Below, piece by piece: positions 35,513 to 47,031 of a DNA stretch of 64,000 nt. The notes under the pieces were generated by a model. It saw only the letters and a program-made list of their open reading frames with translations. It was not told where the DNA came from and made no database searches. The stretch lies in contig CM075764.1 in the NCBI GenBank assembly GCA_037974665.1, positions 83,413,825-83,477,824 on the forward strand, read 5' to 3'. Numbering within the stretch: the first letter of the stretch is position 1; every line of letters begins with the position of its first letter. This DNA comes from Ehretia macrophylla (lineage: Eukaryota > Streptophyta > Magnoliopsida > Boraginales > Ehretiaceae). Both the position numbers and the translations under genes were made by a program.

Positions 35513-38005
35513 TGTGACGCCCGAGATTTAGCCATGCATTCAATTACTGTTGCATCCCTTGTTTGCGCATTTACTTCCATGCTTTATTAACTGACTTCTG
35601 TGACTACTATTCACTTCGTTTTTAAACTGCAATCTATTAGTGAATTAGCATTTTTATTAAATCATATTAATTGTTAGAGTAGTGGGAAAAATGAGCGATT
35701 GAGCTAGAAGCGATAGGAGAGCTCGTTTAGAAAATGCTTTTGGTGGTTCAATGAATAGTATTACGTAACTAACTTAGTGTTTTAATTAGCTAGCTCACAT
35801 CCTTCACTTTAGGCTCGTTTTTAAGCTAACTAAGTGCATTTTAGTGAACCATTTAAGCAAGCAACTTAGCCTCATTTAATATATAACTCCCACAACACAC
35901 ACATTAGCTCATAACTTAACAAAACAAAAAAAAAATAAGGGCTGAAATCACTGTAGCTTACCCGACAGCCCTTCTCTTGCAATTTAGGGATTTTTGCTTC
36001 ATCAAATCATCACTCCAAGCCAAGACAAGCCTTGAGCAAGTGGATTAGGGTGTGTGCAAGGTTCCTAGGTGCTCCTACGCGCATTGGTGAGGGATTTCAC
36101 GGCTTATTTTCGCATTTCTAAATAGTTGCTATTTTCTTGATTTGTTGAAAATGATGTTAAATGCTATTGCAAGGCTCAAATAAGTTTATATATGTTGTGT
36201 ACATGTAGTAGAGACCACATTTATGCTATTGTTTCATGTATTAAACGGTAGAGATCGATAGTTAATTCGTAGGAGTGAATAGTGACGAAAATTCTAGGGT
36301 TTTGTGAAATCGCGTGTTTTAACTTGATTCAATGCTTCTAATAGATACCTTAGGTGCTAATGAAGGTAGTCTAATAGCCCCATGCACTTGCATTGCTCTA
36401 AAACCGCATAAAACGTGAAATAGCTGACTTTAACAAAGGGCTTTCGGGGTTAATGCGAATCCGGGTGGATTCGGGCTTCACTTATAGTATTCTTAGGCTA
36501 CCTAGGTGCTATAGAGGCTTTGATAACCCTTGTTTGAAGCCCGGATAAGGTATGTGTAGTTTAAAGCCATAAGAGGAAATTCGGGGCTTTCAGGGTATTT
36601 GCGGGCGTTTGAATGAATTAGAGGGTTGAGAGGGTTCCTTGAGCGTTAGTTAGAAGGTTGGGAGAGTTTCCCTTAAAAATTGAATCATTAACTTTGGTTT
36701 GGAAGAGAAATAGTTTGAAAAACAAAGGGGTTTAGGTGCAATTTCGGTTGACTCACGCTTCTAAACCCATGGCATGACTTCTTGGGTGTTTATATGTGGT
36801 TTCAAGTTGATTTGGAGCTTTTGGTATGATTCTATGCTCATCTTGTATATGTCCCTTTGTAAAACTACTTATTTGCTTATATAATTGTTTCTATTTTAAC
36901 TACATCGAGGTCAACCTACTTTGTTGATCCTCCTATGTGTTATTGCTTATATTATTGATATTAACTTGCCATTGTAAGTGCATTGCATAGTGGTTGCGCA
37001 ACCATAGTGTTAGGGGCGGATGTGTTGAATATCGGCTGGGCGGCAGAGGGCTTGCCGATGGATATTCAAACTCTGTGCCCTAGTCCCTCATTCGCCTGGT
37101 CCGGAGATTGCCAGGGGATGTTGGGTTGTAGGATTATCGGGGTACATCCGGAGTACACCCACTGGAGTGTTTGGGGCTATGCCGGCTTTTCGTGATCGTG
37201 ATCGTGGTTCGTGGATCGTGAATGAAGACCAGTGAAGATTGGTGTATAGGGGTTATGTGAAATGTATCCTTTTAAATGTGTGGTTATTTAAGCTATCATT
37301 GTTTCTTTAATTGTCTAATTGTTATTGTTGTTTAACTATATTACCTGTTGCATTGCACACCCCAGGACTATATCCCTCACTGGGCAACAGTGGTTGCTCA
37401 TACCTTGATATATGTTTCAGGAGACGCTAAGGGTGATCCCCAGCTTGTTGAGGTAGTAGTGGAGGAGGAAGAGGTGCCGTTAGAGCCTTTGCCCTAGTTG
37501 CTGTGTGTTGTTCTGAGGTGGCTGTGCCTTCTTGTTTCTATTTGGTACTTGTGTATCTATTTTGTTGCCTAAGGGCTTTGTTTATGTTGGTTGTTGTAAG
37601 AAGTTGAAGGATAGTTGATTATGGTGTAGATTTGGAAGCCTATGTTTTGTAATAATTTAGGTTTCTGCTTTTATTCACTTTGCATGCTTGGGAGTGAATG
37701 ACGTAATGTAGAATGTTTTATCTTCTAAGTATGTTTTAAATGTTATCCTAGTATGGCATGGCTATTAGCCTACATTGTAAACAAGATACTTGCATGCTTG
37801 TGTGGTTTTGGAACTGTTATTTGCTTCAAGGCTCGGATGGCCTTGAATCTTTAAATATATATAGCCATGAAAAGTTTGTTTACCTTGTAGTTACCTTATT
37901 TGCGAGTTTACAGGTTTTCAGAATGTCCACGGTACAGGGGAGACTCTGTCCGTGTGTCGGGTCCGGACTTAACCTTTAGCTTGGGGGTTGGGTCGGGGCG
38001 TGACA
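35513..38005 (+). mobile_element. solo LTR of a long-LTR gypsy family (copy 1)
   Basis: It starts TGTGACGCCCGAG and ends GGTCGGGGCGTGACA, and is flanked by GTAGG (35508-35512 and 38006-38010). It is 2493 bp with no polyprotein. Internal landmarks shared with the copies at 38501 and 57688 include a CCCTCACTGGGC-type block (here about 37375) and a GC-rich block before it (about 36980-37200) resembling GAT-CGTG text. The family looks like a plant Ty3/gypsy (Tekay-like) LTR, judged by length and the GGGGCGTGACA end. Confidence 0.85.
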
Positions 38006-38010
38006 GTAGG

Positions 38011-38500
38011 TCTTACTTTGTAATAAGCAATGAGGTATTATGCACAGTGCTCAACAACATGATGTGAGCATTAGCATTTTTCAGGTCGATAGACCTCTAC
38101 CTCTTATGCGGAGTGGTGTTACCACCCTAATGATTTACCATAACATAACTCAGTTTTTCAACCACCTACTTCCTACTCAGGATATTCTGAACTTGATGAT
38201 GCCAGATTGGCAATTATCATCATTCATTTTTCCTTCAGCAATGATATTTTGCAGTTATCTTAAATAACGACAACATAGACATTTTGGATGTTCTATACTA
38301 GCACATTTACAATGGTTAATTCTACTTGAACAAGTATTTAATTGTAATAAAGTGACATAAGATATAGTACCAATAGATTGTAGTACAACCTGCCAAATTC
38401 TATATTCAAATGTCACAATTATCACAATTTAATCCTATTCGAGTAGAAACATTAGTTCCGTATATGAATTACATAAATTCACATGTGTGGGAACTAATAG
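38011..38500 (-). mobile_element. copia gag/leader segment between two solo LTRs
   Basis: This belongs to the minus-strand copia. Its left end matches the broken gag across the GTAGG site, and its right end is split by the next solo LTR at AATAG. I see no independent gene. Confidence 0.6.
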
Positions 38501-40913
38501 TGTAACGCCCCAACTTAAACTCACCTACGATCAGTCAGGACGCAACGGAATTTCGGCAGTATAACAACAGTAACTTAGATTCCGAGGCTCTAAACCAACC
38601 TTTTTGTAACTCATACAACCAACTCCACAAATTACCAATCATCTCCACAATCAAGATAGCAACATAAAACGCAACCAAAATATACTTTAAACATTCTTTC
38701 ACCATTTCATCCGTAAGTTATACGCCTCCGTTCCAACATCATACATCACTAAGTAAATTCATATACTTACATAACATATTATACTAGCTTAGCAACTTAT
38801 TTAAAACCAAAAGTAAGACAACTAAACTAGCATAATACTTTTATTATCTTTAGATCAGTTTATACAATACAACCTTTAAAAACTTGAAACTCTACAACAT
38901 AAGTCATACTACAACATAGTATACAATATTCCAGCTAAGCATCAGGATATGACTCTGGCACATAAGACTCTTCAACAAAAGTCACATTCTCATCTTCTTG
39001 AGGCACATACCCGTATTCTGGTTCAGTAACACCTATATGCATATAACAATTGAGAGTGAGTTTATATAAAACAAGCCCAGTGAGGATTCGATACATCTTT
39101 TAAAAGTATTTACTATACTCATTGGAAATCATCATTTGAGCAGTAAACACATAATAAACATCAATAACAATATAAACACAACAATAATAATAACCAATCA
39201 ATAAGGATACTCTAGTTGGTGTAGCTCCAAACGCCATCACGATCTCAATCATCTTCTTATAACTTCTCATTACTCACGCACCCGAGGTACCTCATTAGCC
39301 CCTCCCTCCATGGCACCTCCGCCCATGTGAGCTGGGGGTAGTCTATGATAGTCATGCCGTTATCAATCCGACAGCCCAACGCTGCCCGAGAGGTGGCACA
39401 CACATACCAAGACTCATGACAATAATAATAATCATTCATATCACAGGAGGACAACAAAAGTAGGTTGCCTATCTCCCGGCTTCATCAATAATCAATCAGT
39501 TAATAACATTTCAACAACATAATATCATTTAATCAATTAACAACCCAACAACTAGGTTAGATGACAAAGTAGGCCACCCAACCTAACAAACATTAAACCA
39601 CACAACCAATCCTGAGTCTAACCTCCAACAACACAAGATTCAATCACTCAACACCACCCAAACACCCAAAGACAATAGTTCAATATTTTAAAGAAAGACA
39701 ACTCAAAACTTCTAAAAGTCATAACTTACAATCTACTAATCCAATAACCTCCAAACCAGTTTCTATCACTCACCCACTCAAGCAACTACATTAGCCCCCT
39801 CGAAAACCAACCACAATCCATCCAAAACAAGTCCAACAACCCTAAAACCTCAATGCACCATGGCTGAAATTTTCAGACTTTCACTACAACATCTCAATCA
39901 AAATTTCGGCATTACTATATTACTACCACGTATTTAACAAACTCTTAGAAGCTAACAACAATCGATTCCAACCACCACAACTCCATTAATTCAACAACAA
40001 GCCAATAACTCAATTTTAATACCCAGAAAATAGAAATTCATGCTACAACGGTTCAAAACTTATATAAACACATATAACTGATCCTTAGCATCCACTGAGT
40101 AATAATATAACATCAATTCAACATTTCAATGACTAAAAATTCAATTATATGAATTGACATAAAAATATCATTTTAAGATCTAGAATTTTTCTCTCACCTT
40201 TGATCTGAAACAAGCCTAGGAATACATGCAATGCGTGCCCAACAAGCGGAATCTAGCTCGGTTCACAAAACTACGGACAAAAACTAGGTTCTCTAAAGAA
40301 ATTTTGCTTTGAAAACCTTGAAGAAAACTTATCTTTTTCTCTCCTATGGCTCTCGGCCTTGTGTGTGTTGTGTGAGTATGTTTTGTGGTGTTTCTAGTGT
40401 GTGTTGATGCATATAAGCTCAAGGTCAACAAAAATTAAAAAGTCAAAGTTGGTATTTTAGTCTTTTAAGTAGTTTTTCTTGACTCTTTTGCTTGCTCAAG
40501 TAAAAATACTATATTTAGTAGTTTAAGAATACGTGACAACATTTTCACATGCATACTCACACACCCACTCGGGTAAAAACTCGATTTTTGCAAAAGAATG
40601 TGTAAAAACCTTTAAAATTTCTAATCCGATTTGAAATCCATTTTAATCAAACACGGGTCAATTATTATCTGAGAACTAGGTTTTAAAATGTTTAAAACAC
40701 CCGTGTAAAAATTTTAGCGGACATGCGTTCAAAATACTATTCACGAAAATCGTCAATAAAATTTCTGATGCCGTTTTTGATAAAAATTTCATGAATGCAC
40801 ACATAGTACGTATTAGGAATATAAATCATAGAATTAGCACATTCTAACTCATATAACACATAAACATGTCAAATCACGCAAATCTAGACAAAGACGAAAT
40901 CTGGGGTCTCACA
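38501..40913 (-). mobile_element. solo LTR, same family, reverse orientation (copy 2)
   Basis: On the plus strand it starts TGTAACGCCCCAACTT and ends GGGGTCTCACA. Read in reverse it runs TGTGAGACCCCAG to GTTGGGGCGTTACA, matching the copy at 57688-59991 at both ends and inside (the shared block AATTTCGTTGCGTCCTGACTG near the end of one equals the inverse near the start of the other). The exact flanking duplication is AATAG (38496-38500 and 40914-40918). It is 2413 bp with no polyprotein. Confidence 0.9.
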
Positions 40914-41611
40914 AATAGTTCTAGATTAGAATCACACTAATCCCAATCTTAGAACTCCCACTCAAATAAATGATTAATAAACTAATTATTAATTTAATAA
41001 CATATGCAACATATGCTTATGATAAAGGCATGATGATAAAGTTAAATATTAACATGAACTGAACATGAATTAGTATTTAACATATAAATAACTAATAATG
41101 TTAGACAAAATAATTACAACTCAATATTCTCCTTCTTTTATTATAATTGTTGTGGTCTACCAAAGTTGACACATTCAGTTCTTGTAACACATATGGACCA
41201 TGACAATTGGGCTTGTAGAAGTTGTCTCAAACTTATTAAGACCTTAAAGACACATATTTGGTTCTACGTGTGAGGAGAAATAAGAGTACGTCAAACATAA
41301 TCACATAAATCATATATGACTATCACATGCCCATTAAAAAAAATATCCCATAAAATATTTAATATTACATATAAATATTAAAAGTAAAACAAAATATGGG
41401 ATAATCAATTTGGACCCATTACAGTACGTGTTCGTATGAGCAGTAGTGGTGGGAGCTTTCTCGTAGTTTGTTTAACTCGCACAATCCTCGAATAACTACT
41501 AAAGTTCTCAGGTAAATAAACAAACTTTAATACATAACTATCAAATAGATTAATTTCAAAAATTAATAATGAACATAGCATGTATTAATGTTGTACACAA
41601 CATGTATAATG

Positions 41612-41817
41612 AAATTACATAAATTTCATAATTTGAAATGAAATTACAAAAAATTCACGTGACTAATTGTAAAGATTACAATTAAATTACATAAATTTAG
41701 GCATTTAAATGAAATTATAAAAATTTCATGCCCCTAATTGTAAATATTACAATTAAATTACACAAATTTAGGCATTTTAATGAAATTACTCATAATTTCA
41801 TGTCATAATTGAAATTA
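41612..41817. repeat. 72-bp tandem repeat, about 2.9 copies
   Basis: Copies start at 41612, 41684 and 41755 with AAATTACATAAATTT or AAATTACACAAATTT. They share GAAATTA, a CATG-type centre and CTAATTGTAAA. The copies have diverged by substitutions. The array sits in the copia leader. Confidence 0.8.
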
Positions 41818-42044
41818 ATCTAAGGTATGTATTGGTTTTGCAAGAAATTGGGGCCAAAACATAATTATCAGAAAGATAATAGCTTAAATTGAGATCATGG
41901 GATCACAAACGACATTATCACAAAGATAATGGTCCAAAACAAGAACATGGGGTTAAAAATACAATTATCACAAAGAAAATGAGGCCTAATAAAAAAGAAT
42001 CCAACATATGTATTAAAAAAAAATTGTATTTTTTTTAATAAGGT

Positions 42045-42290
42045 TCGGCAATGGCTGGACGGTCGGACCGCCACTGGACCATCGTTGGGCTGCCGCCGAA
42101 CCACCACCGGACCACTGCAAGGCCGTCGCCGAACCACCACCGGACCACCGCCGAACCAACATCGGACCACTGTCAGACCACCACTGGGTCGCCACCGGAC
42201 CACCGCTGGGTCACCGCCGAACCACCACCGGGCTATCGCCGGACCACCATTGGGTCGCCGCCAGTGCTGGACCATCTCCGGTGGTAGTGG
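42045..42290. repeat. GC-rich minisatellite (CCACCGGACCACCG-type units)
   Basis: About 240 bases are built from shuffled short units such as CCACCGGACCACC, GCCGAACCACC and ACTGGGTCGCC. The GC content is far above the flanks, which are mostly A and T. Open frames run through it on both strands, giving repetitive His/Thr/Pro-rich or Gly/Arg/Trp-rich products. These are side-effects of the repeat and not genes. It lies in the copia leader. Confidence 0.85.
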
Positions 42291-43125
42291 GGCTAGGGTG
42301 TGGAAAAATTAAAAACTAATTCTATATTTAAAAATTAAATTAAAACCAATTTTTAATTTAATTAAATTAAATATTTCTTTTTCCTTAAAAAAAAAAAATA
42401 AATAATGCATGGCCACGTGGCACAACATGAATGTGCCACATGGCCCTTTAAAGTTTAGGCCATTGAATCACGTCCCTAGACATGGAGGACGTGATTCATT
42501 CATGTCGTCATCAGACGTGAATTGATTCACGTCCTTTTTTTTAATTTAAAGTGAAAAGACATTTCCATGTGACATTACGCAAGTGGACCACGTGGCCCCT
42601 TCTTGTTCAAATCATGTTCTGCAATTTTTCACGATTCCCAACACACACTATACCAAGAACACGCACTTAACCCAGTTTTTCAAATTTACATAAAATCTTC
42701 AAAAATTCATAACTCATGCGTTTGAAGCCCAAATTTAACGAATTACATGTCTACGGAAAGCTCTCGACGAGCCAGTTCTAACAGTATCACATACATAAAT
42801 TTTGGAGCATGATACAAATATAAAAAATGGTGAAAACAGTAACAAAAAGATGAAGTAAAAGAGTTTTAATCAGTTTGACAATCAACTTCAAAAATTCGAA
42901 ATAAATTCTTTACTTAATGAAAAATTACAAAATTTCGCCATTAGAGCCCTTACAACGAGCACTTTATACCAGTACCAAAAATATATATACTTATGATACT
43001 TTACAAAAACGTAAATTCACAATTATTACGTTAAAAATTGCTCAAATTGTAGTAATTCATCAATTTAACATGCATATACACATATATACTGTAGAGAACA
43101 AATATCTACGGAGAGCTAACGATTT

Positions 43126-43138
43126 GGCTCTGATACCA
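43126..43138 (-). other. primer-binding site of the minus-strand copia
   Basis: The plus-strand sequence GGCTCTGATACCA is the exact reverse complement of the plant copia tRNA-Met primer site. The LTR begins one or two bases to its right (TGAAGAATTT from 43140). Confidence 0.85.
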
Positions 43139-43139
43139 A

Positions 43140-43550
43140 TGAAGAATTTAATACAGAATACAGATCTTCATAAACCGAATAAAATTGAATACTAACCTCG
43201 TAGTATACGGGGAAAAAATCTCAGGAATTAACCACGTTTGTTCCACCGTTCAAAAGTCGCGAATCGGAGTCCAAAATACATGTTCAATCTTGGACTATAT
43301 GATCACAACTTAAATGCCGATTTGATTTTGATGTCTACGCATTATAAACATAGTAAGAGAGATTGAGGAAGAGAGTTAGAGAAGGTGAGAAGAAGACTCA
43401 CTGTCTTCTTTTCTTGTATCTAATGTCTAAGAAAAAAGAACGTCTCTTTTTTCTTAGATATTAGAAGTTGTGGGAAATTGAATAACTTTCCATAACTTCC
43501 ATACCCATAAATGGGTCAGGTCAGGTTAACCCACATTGGGCGACCCGTCC
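43140..43550 (-). mobile_element. 5' LTR of the minus-strand copia (right end approximate)
   Basis: The sequence adjoining the primer-binding site should be the LTR and starts TGAAGAATTT on the plus strand. The outer end is not certain; sequence character changes to GT-rich simple repeats near 43560. No second copy is visible in the window. Confidence 0.5.
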
Positions 43551-43564
43551 CAAATCTAATAGTA

Positions 43565-43690
43565 TATGTTTTCTTTTTGTGTATGTGTATGTATGCTTGA
43601 ACTTGGTGTGTGACGTGGTATGTGGTATGTGTATATGTATATGTGTGTGTATGTGTTGTATGTGTGTGCTGTCTGTGTGTGAGTATGGGA
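43565..43690. repeat. GT/TATG-rich simple sequence
   Basis: Irregular TGTGTATG, TATGTG and GTGTGTG units. The open frames through it (Cys/Val/Tyr-rich on one strand, His/Thr-rich on the other) reflect the repeat. Confidence 0.8.
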
Positions 43691-43744
43691 GTGGTGGGTG
43701 TATATTAATGGAGGAGAAAAAGAAGGAAGTAGAAGAAAATGAAT

Positions 43745-43858
43745 TAGGGACAAAATTGAATTTTTTTTCAAGTTTGGGGACTAAGTCGAATTTGTTTTTT
43801 AACAAGTTTATGGACTAAATTGAATTTGTTTATAAATTTTGGGGGTTAAATTAAAGTT
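43745..43858. repeat. diverged tandem repeats with GGACTAAATTGAATTT core
   Basis: Three to four imperfect units of about 30-34 bases, with the cores GGACAAAATTGAATTT, GGACTAAGTCGAATTT, GGACTAAATTGAATTT and GGGTTAAATT. This text style is common in plant repeat DNA. The function is unknown. I see no gene in the rest of 43550-44345. Confidence 0.65.
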
Positions 43859-44345
43859 TTATGTAGATATTATAATACTTTTTTCATTTTACCTTTATGT
43901 TATTGTTCATTTATGTTAAATTTAACACTATTTTTAACGTTAGAGACCAAATTAATTAATTTGTAAAAATAAATAAGACTAATTTAAACTATTTAAAACA
44001 ATGTGAACTAACTTAAAAAAATGGAAAACAATAGAGACCAATGGCATAATTCTCCCACCAGACCACATGGTACCAAATAACATGGGCTATCCCACAAAAA
44101 AAAAAAAAAAGTAACATGGGGCATTCTACTAGCCCATTTACTAGCAATGTCCAGTGACTAATTGATAATCCATCCAAAAGAACAATCCTCGCTAAAGAAT
44201 TAGAGATTTGGAATATTCCTCTCTGATAGAATCTTCACAGGAACAATAATAATAGGCCAAAAATAGGAAATTTAGAAAAAACCAAAATAGGAAGTTTCAT
44301 TACTTATTATAACGTATGTGTGATTGTATGTGTATATACATATAT

Positions 44346-45360
44346 AGTAAAATGCACCATACCTCCTTGTATTTTTAAAAAGTTATGTTATAAACTCTGT
44401 GTTTTAAAAAGTAGTACCATAAACCTTGTGTTCTTTAAAACGTTACAAATAACCCCCTGCCGTCAATTTTTTCGTTAAATTTAATGTGAGTGTGATACAC
44501 TTGCCTATGATGCAACTATGAAACGTTCTAAACTATAAAACACGTGGAGAAAGACAAAAATACCCCTTTACAAAGACAGAAACACAAAAACCTAAAACTA
44601 TGGTTGCTTTGTTCTCCAAAGTAGACTCGTTGAGCCAACCAAGAAAAATAAGCAAGAAGACAAGCATCTTCTTCCTCATGACAATGTTGTATGGTGTATC
44701 TGCAGCTTTGTTTGCATCAGAGACACATTATTGTTCTTTTTCTTCTTATAATGATCATGTTGCTTTGTCTTGAACTCTTCTTTACCATTGTTGACATTGT
44801 ATGTGTCGTCGCCAGAATCGATTCATCATGAGAAACAAAGGGGGCGATGTTCTCACTCTTCTCGAGTCTGAAAGGGAGGCTAGGAGATTGCGCTGATGTA
44901 TTTTCGCACACGTTTGTCGTTTGAAGATTTTTAACTACTGGATATCGTTTCAGCTATTTTGATGAAAATCCTTAGAAAGTTTTTATGTTTTTGTCATATT
45001 TATGTGAGACTTGATAGAATATGGACAAGTATTGGATTCGATTAAGTTCTTCGTTGAGTCAAAATGTTTTGATCTGTGTATTACGCTGATAGTCATGGTT
45101 GAGTAATTTTTATGCTTAATGCAATTTTTGTTAAATCTAAAAAAAAAAATAAGATTTAAACGAGGACAATTTTGTCATTTTACAAGACTAACTAACAAAG
45201 TTAAACGAAATTTGAGTTTGGGGCATGTGTGCAACGTTTTCAATAACTCAGGGTTTATGGTGCGACTTTTTAAAACACAAGGTTTTTTATGCAACTTTTT
45301 AAAACACAAAGTTTATGATACAACTTTTTGAAAACACAAGAGGTTATGGTACATTTTACT
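44346..45360. mobile_element. 1-kb fold-back element with sub-repeated arms
   Basis: The ends are AGTAAAATGCACCATACCTC and, inverted, AGTAAAATGTACCATAACCTC (split as AGTAAAATG and TACCATAACCTC). The arms pair over 100 or more bases and are themselves made of units of about 30-35 bases (TTGTGTTTTAAAAAGTTG, then CCATAAAC). The flanks are ATATAT on both sides, so a duplication may exist but is masked by the TA microsatellite to the right. The central 550 bases (about 44560-45110) are unrelated single-copy-looking DNA without a convincing gene. Confidence 0.75.
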
Positions 45361-45380
45361 ATATATATATATATATATAT
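45361..45380. repeat. AT microsatellite
   Basis: About ten AT units directly at the right end of the fold-back element. Confidence 0.9.
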
Positions 45381-46323
45381 AATTATTAGAGAGGTTAATT
45401 GATTTTAGAATGAAATCTCAAACTTTTTTTTATCATAATATTATAGTAGAGTTTAATTTAGTATGCACAACTCTTTAAAATTTGTTACTTTTTCTATTAA
45501 ATAGTTATTTGTGCTTTCAATTATAGGTCACACGTGTATGAGGGTGTTAAAAAATTTAATTGTTTCACATAAACAAAATTTCCAAAATTATTTTATTTAT
45601 ATATATATATATATATATTCACTAATCACAAGAACAACGTATTTTTTTTTTTCACCCTTGTCCCCACCTGTCCCCTATTCTTCGAATTCAAACCTTGGTT
45701 ACCATCAGATTAAGGGAGGTATAACCTACTAATTGAATTACCCCAAAATCCCAATATTTCTTTTTTATGTGGTTCTTCATGTTTGTACAACTAAATAGTC
45801 AATTAAATGCGCGAACTCAAGTTTTAAGCTCGTGAAGATTTCAAGCCGAGCTAAGCCAACTTGAGCAAGATATTAAAATGGAATGCGAGCATGAGAACCA
45901 AATTGAAAAAACAAAATCGAGTTCTGATCAAGCTTGAGCATGATTTTATTTGACCTAGTCGAGTGTAAGTAATTAATATATATATATGTATAATGCATAC
46001 ATATTATTTATTTATTTATTTTTGTCAAGGACTTTAAGTAGTAATGAATGAGCTTAATTTGCACCCCAACTTATATTCCTCATAATGTTTATATTTTGAT
46101 CATCCTGCTGTTCTAGTTAGTCATATACATATATCGAATATGGGGTCCACAGAAATTAGACCTTATCAAAACTCAACCAATGAACTTCGATTTCCAGTTA
46201 CCTCTTCTCACCAAGGGTCCAAACAAACAATATCCACATAGAGTCTATTTCTCAATCACAAAAGCCACTTAGAAATGTCAATTCATCTGAAAATCAAACA
46301 ATAACAAAGTTTGATATTCAATT
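45381..46323. promoter_or_regulatory. upstream flank of the 126-residue gene
   Basis: AT-rich DNA with a second AT microsatellite (about 45598-45619). No coding block is seen. The last 150-200 bases before 46324 should contain the promoter and 5' leader, but I cannot point to a specific TATA box with confidence. Confidence 0.4.
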
Positions 46324-47031
46324 ATGGCCCATTTATTAACCCCAACAGTACCTGTGGCAGCAATTCCTTCAAGATCAAAGAAGATCACCAACTTGTCGTC
46401 ATCTTTGGATTTCCATAGAGTGAAGCAGTCTTGCAATAGGCGTCAAGAGCAAGTTCCCCAAGTTCATCGCAGGTACGTATTTTTCACCTATGCTGAAGCT
46501 AATTATTCTGATTATTGAGACTACTCTATGTTAAGAATGTAGTTCAAGCCTTAGTATTATCAAACTAGCTAATTAAGTACACACACTATAACGGATTAAA
46601 CGTTCTGATAAGCGAACTTATATAATATCAATAATTAAGGACAAAAGATTTTATAAGTTTCTATAATTCTCTAGCTATTATAAGCAGAGCTCATCAACAA
46701 AAACTATGCTTCAATTTTGTTTCTAAATTTCCTTGAGAATAAAGATTCCTTAGGAATATGACAAAGACGCAATATTTTAATTATGTTTACGTGAGACAGG
46801 ACATTGGCATTGGGTATAGCTGGTGTATTGCTGGGCTTGAACATTGGGGATACAAGTGCAAATGCTGCAGCCAGAAGGCCACCACCACCTCCTCCAGAAG
46901 AGAAAAAGGACCCTAATGTGGGTGGTGTAATGGCAAAAGTTCTAGCTAGCAAGAAAAGAAAGGAAGCCATGAAAGAATCAATAGCCAAGCTAAGAGAGAA
47001 AGGAAAGGCCATCAAAGAGCCATCTGAATAG
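46324..47031 (+). CDS. small chloroplast protein with twin-arginine thylakoid signal (126 aa, two exons)
   Basis: Exon 1 is 46324-46472 and exon 2 is 46800-47031, with canonical GT-AG borders (CGCAG/GTACG and GACAG/GAC). The product starts MAHLLTPTVPVAAIPSRSKK, a Ser/Arg-rich plastid-transit-like segment. Near residue 49 comes an RR pair followed by the hydrophobic core TLALGIAGVLLGLNIG and an ANA/AAA cleavage-type site, together a bipartite Tat signal for the thylakoid lumen. The mature part has six prolines (RRPPPPPPEEKKDPN) and a Lys/Glu-rich helix (MAKVLASKKRKEAMKESI) ending EKGKAIKEPSE. The second Arg codon of the pair is split by the intron (AG in exon 1, G in exon 2). I believe a conserved plant family of this type exists, but I do not recognise a named function. 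A link to photosystem I (subunit-N-like annotation) is only a faint possibility. Confidence 0.83.

Larger units (their letters stand above)
40919..43125 (-). mobile_element. leader of the minus-strand copia
   Basis: This non-coding AT-rich leader lies between the primer-binding site (43126-43138) and gag. It contains a 72-bp tandem array and a GC-rich minisatellite, listed separately. I see no real gene in it. Confidence 0.6.
31681..43550 (-). mobile_element. Ty1/copia retrotransposon (minus strand) with three nested insertions, broken
   Basis: From right to left: a 5' LTR starting at 43140 and running to about 43550, a primer-binding site at 43126-43138 (reverse complement of TGGTATCAGAGCC), a long leader, gag (about 38150-38011 and then 34919-34380), integrase, reverse transcriptase and RNase H (down to about 31690). 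Insertions: a solo LTR at 38501-40913 in the leader, then a TRIM and another solo LTR in gag. Broken in many places; clearly a fossil. Confidence 0.78.

Noticed and set aside
42051-42312. His/Thr/Pro-rich and Gly/Arg/Trp-rich open frames on both strands
   Set aside because: Overlapping frames are caused by the GC-rich minisatellite. No start context, no family resemblance, and they lie in a copia leader.
43521-43818. Cys/Val-rich plus-strand and His/Thr-rich minus-strand frames
   Set aside because: They read through GT-rich simple sequence and are repeat artefacts.
46804-47031. Single-exon reading of the small Tat protein starting at a TTG
   Set aside because: An upstream exon with an ATG, a transit-like N-terminus, canonical splice sites and matching phase explains the gene better.
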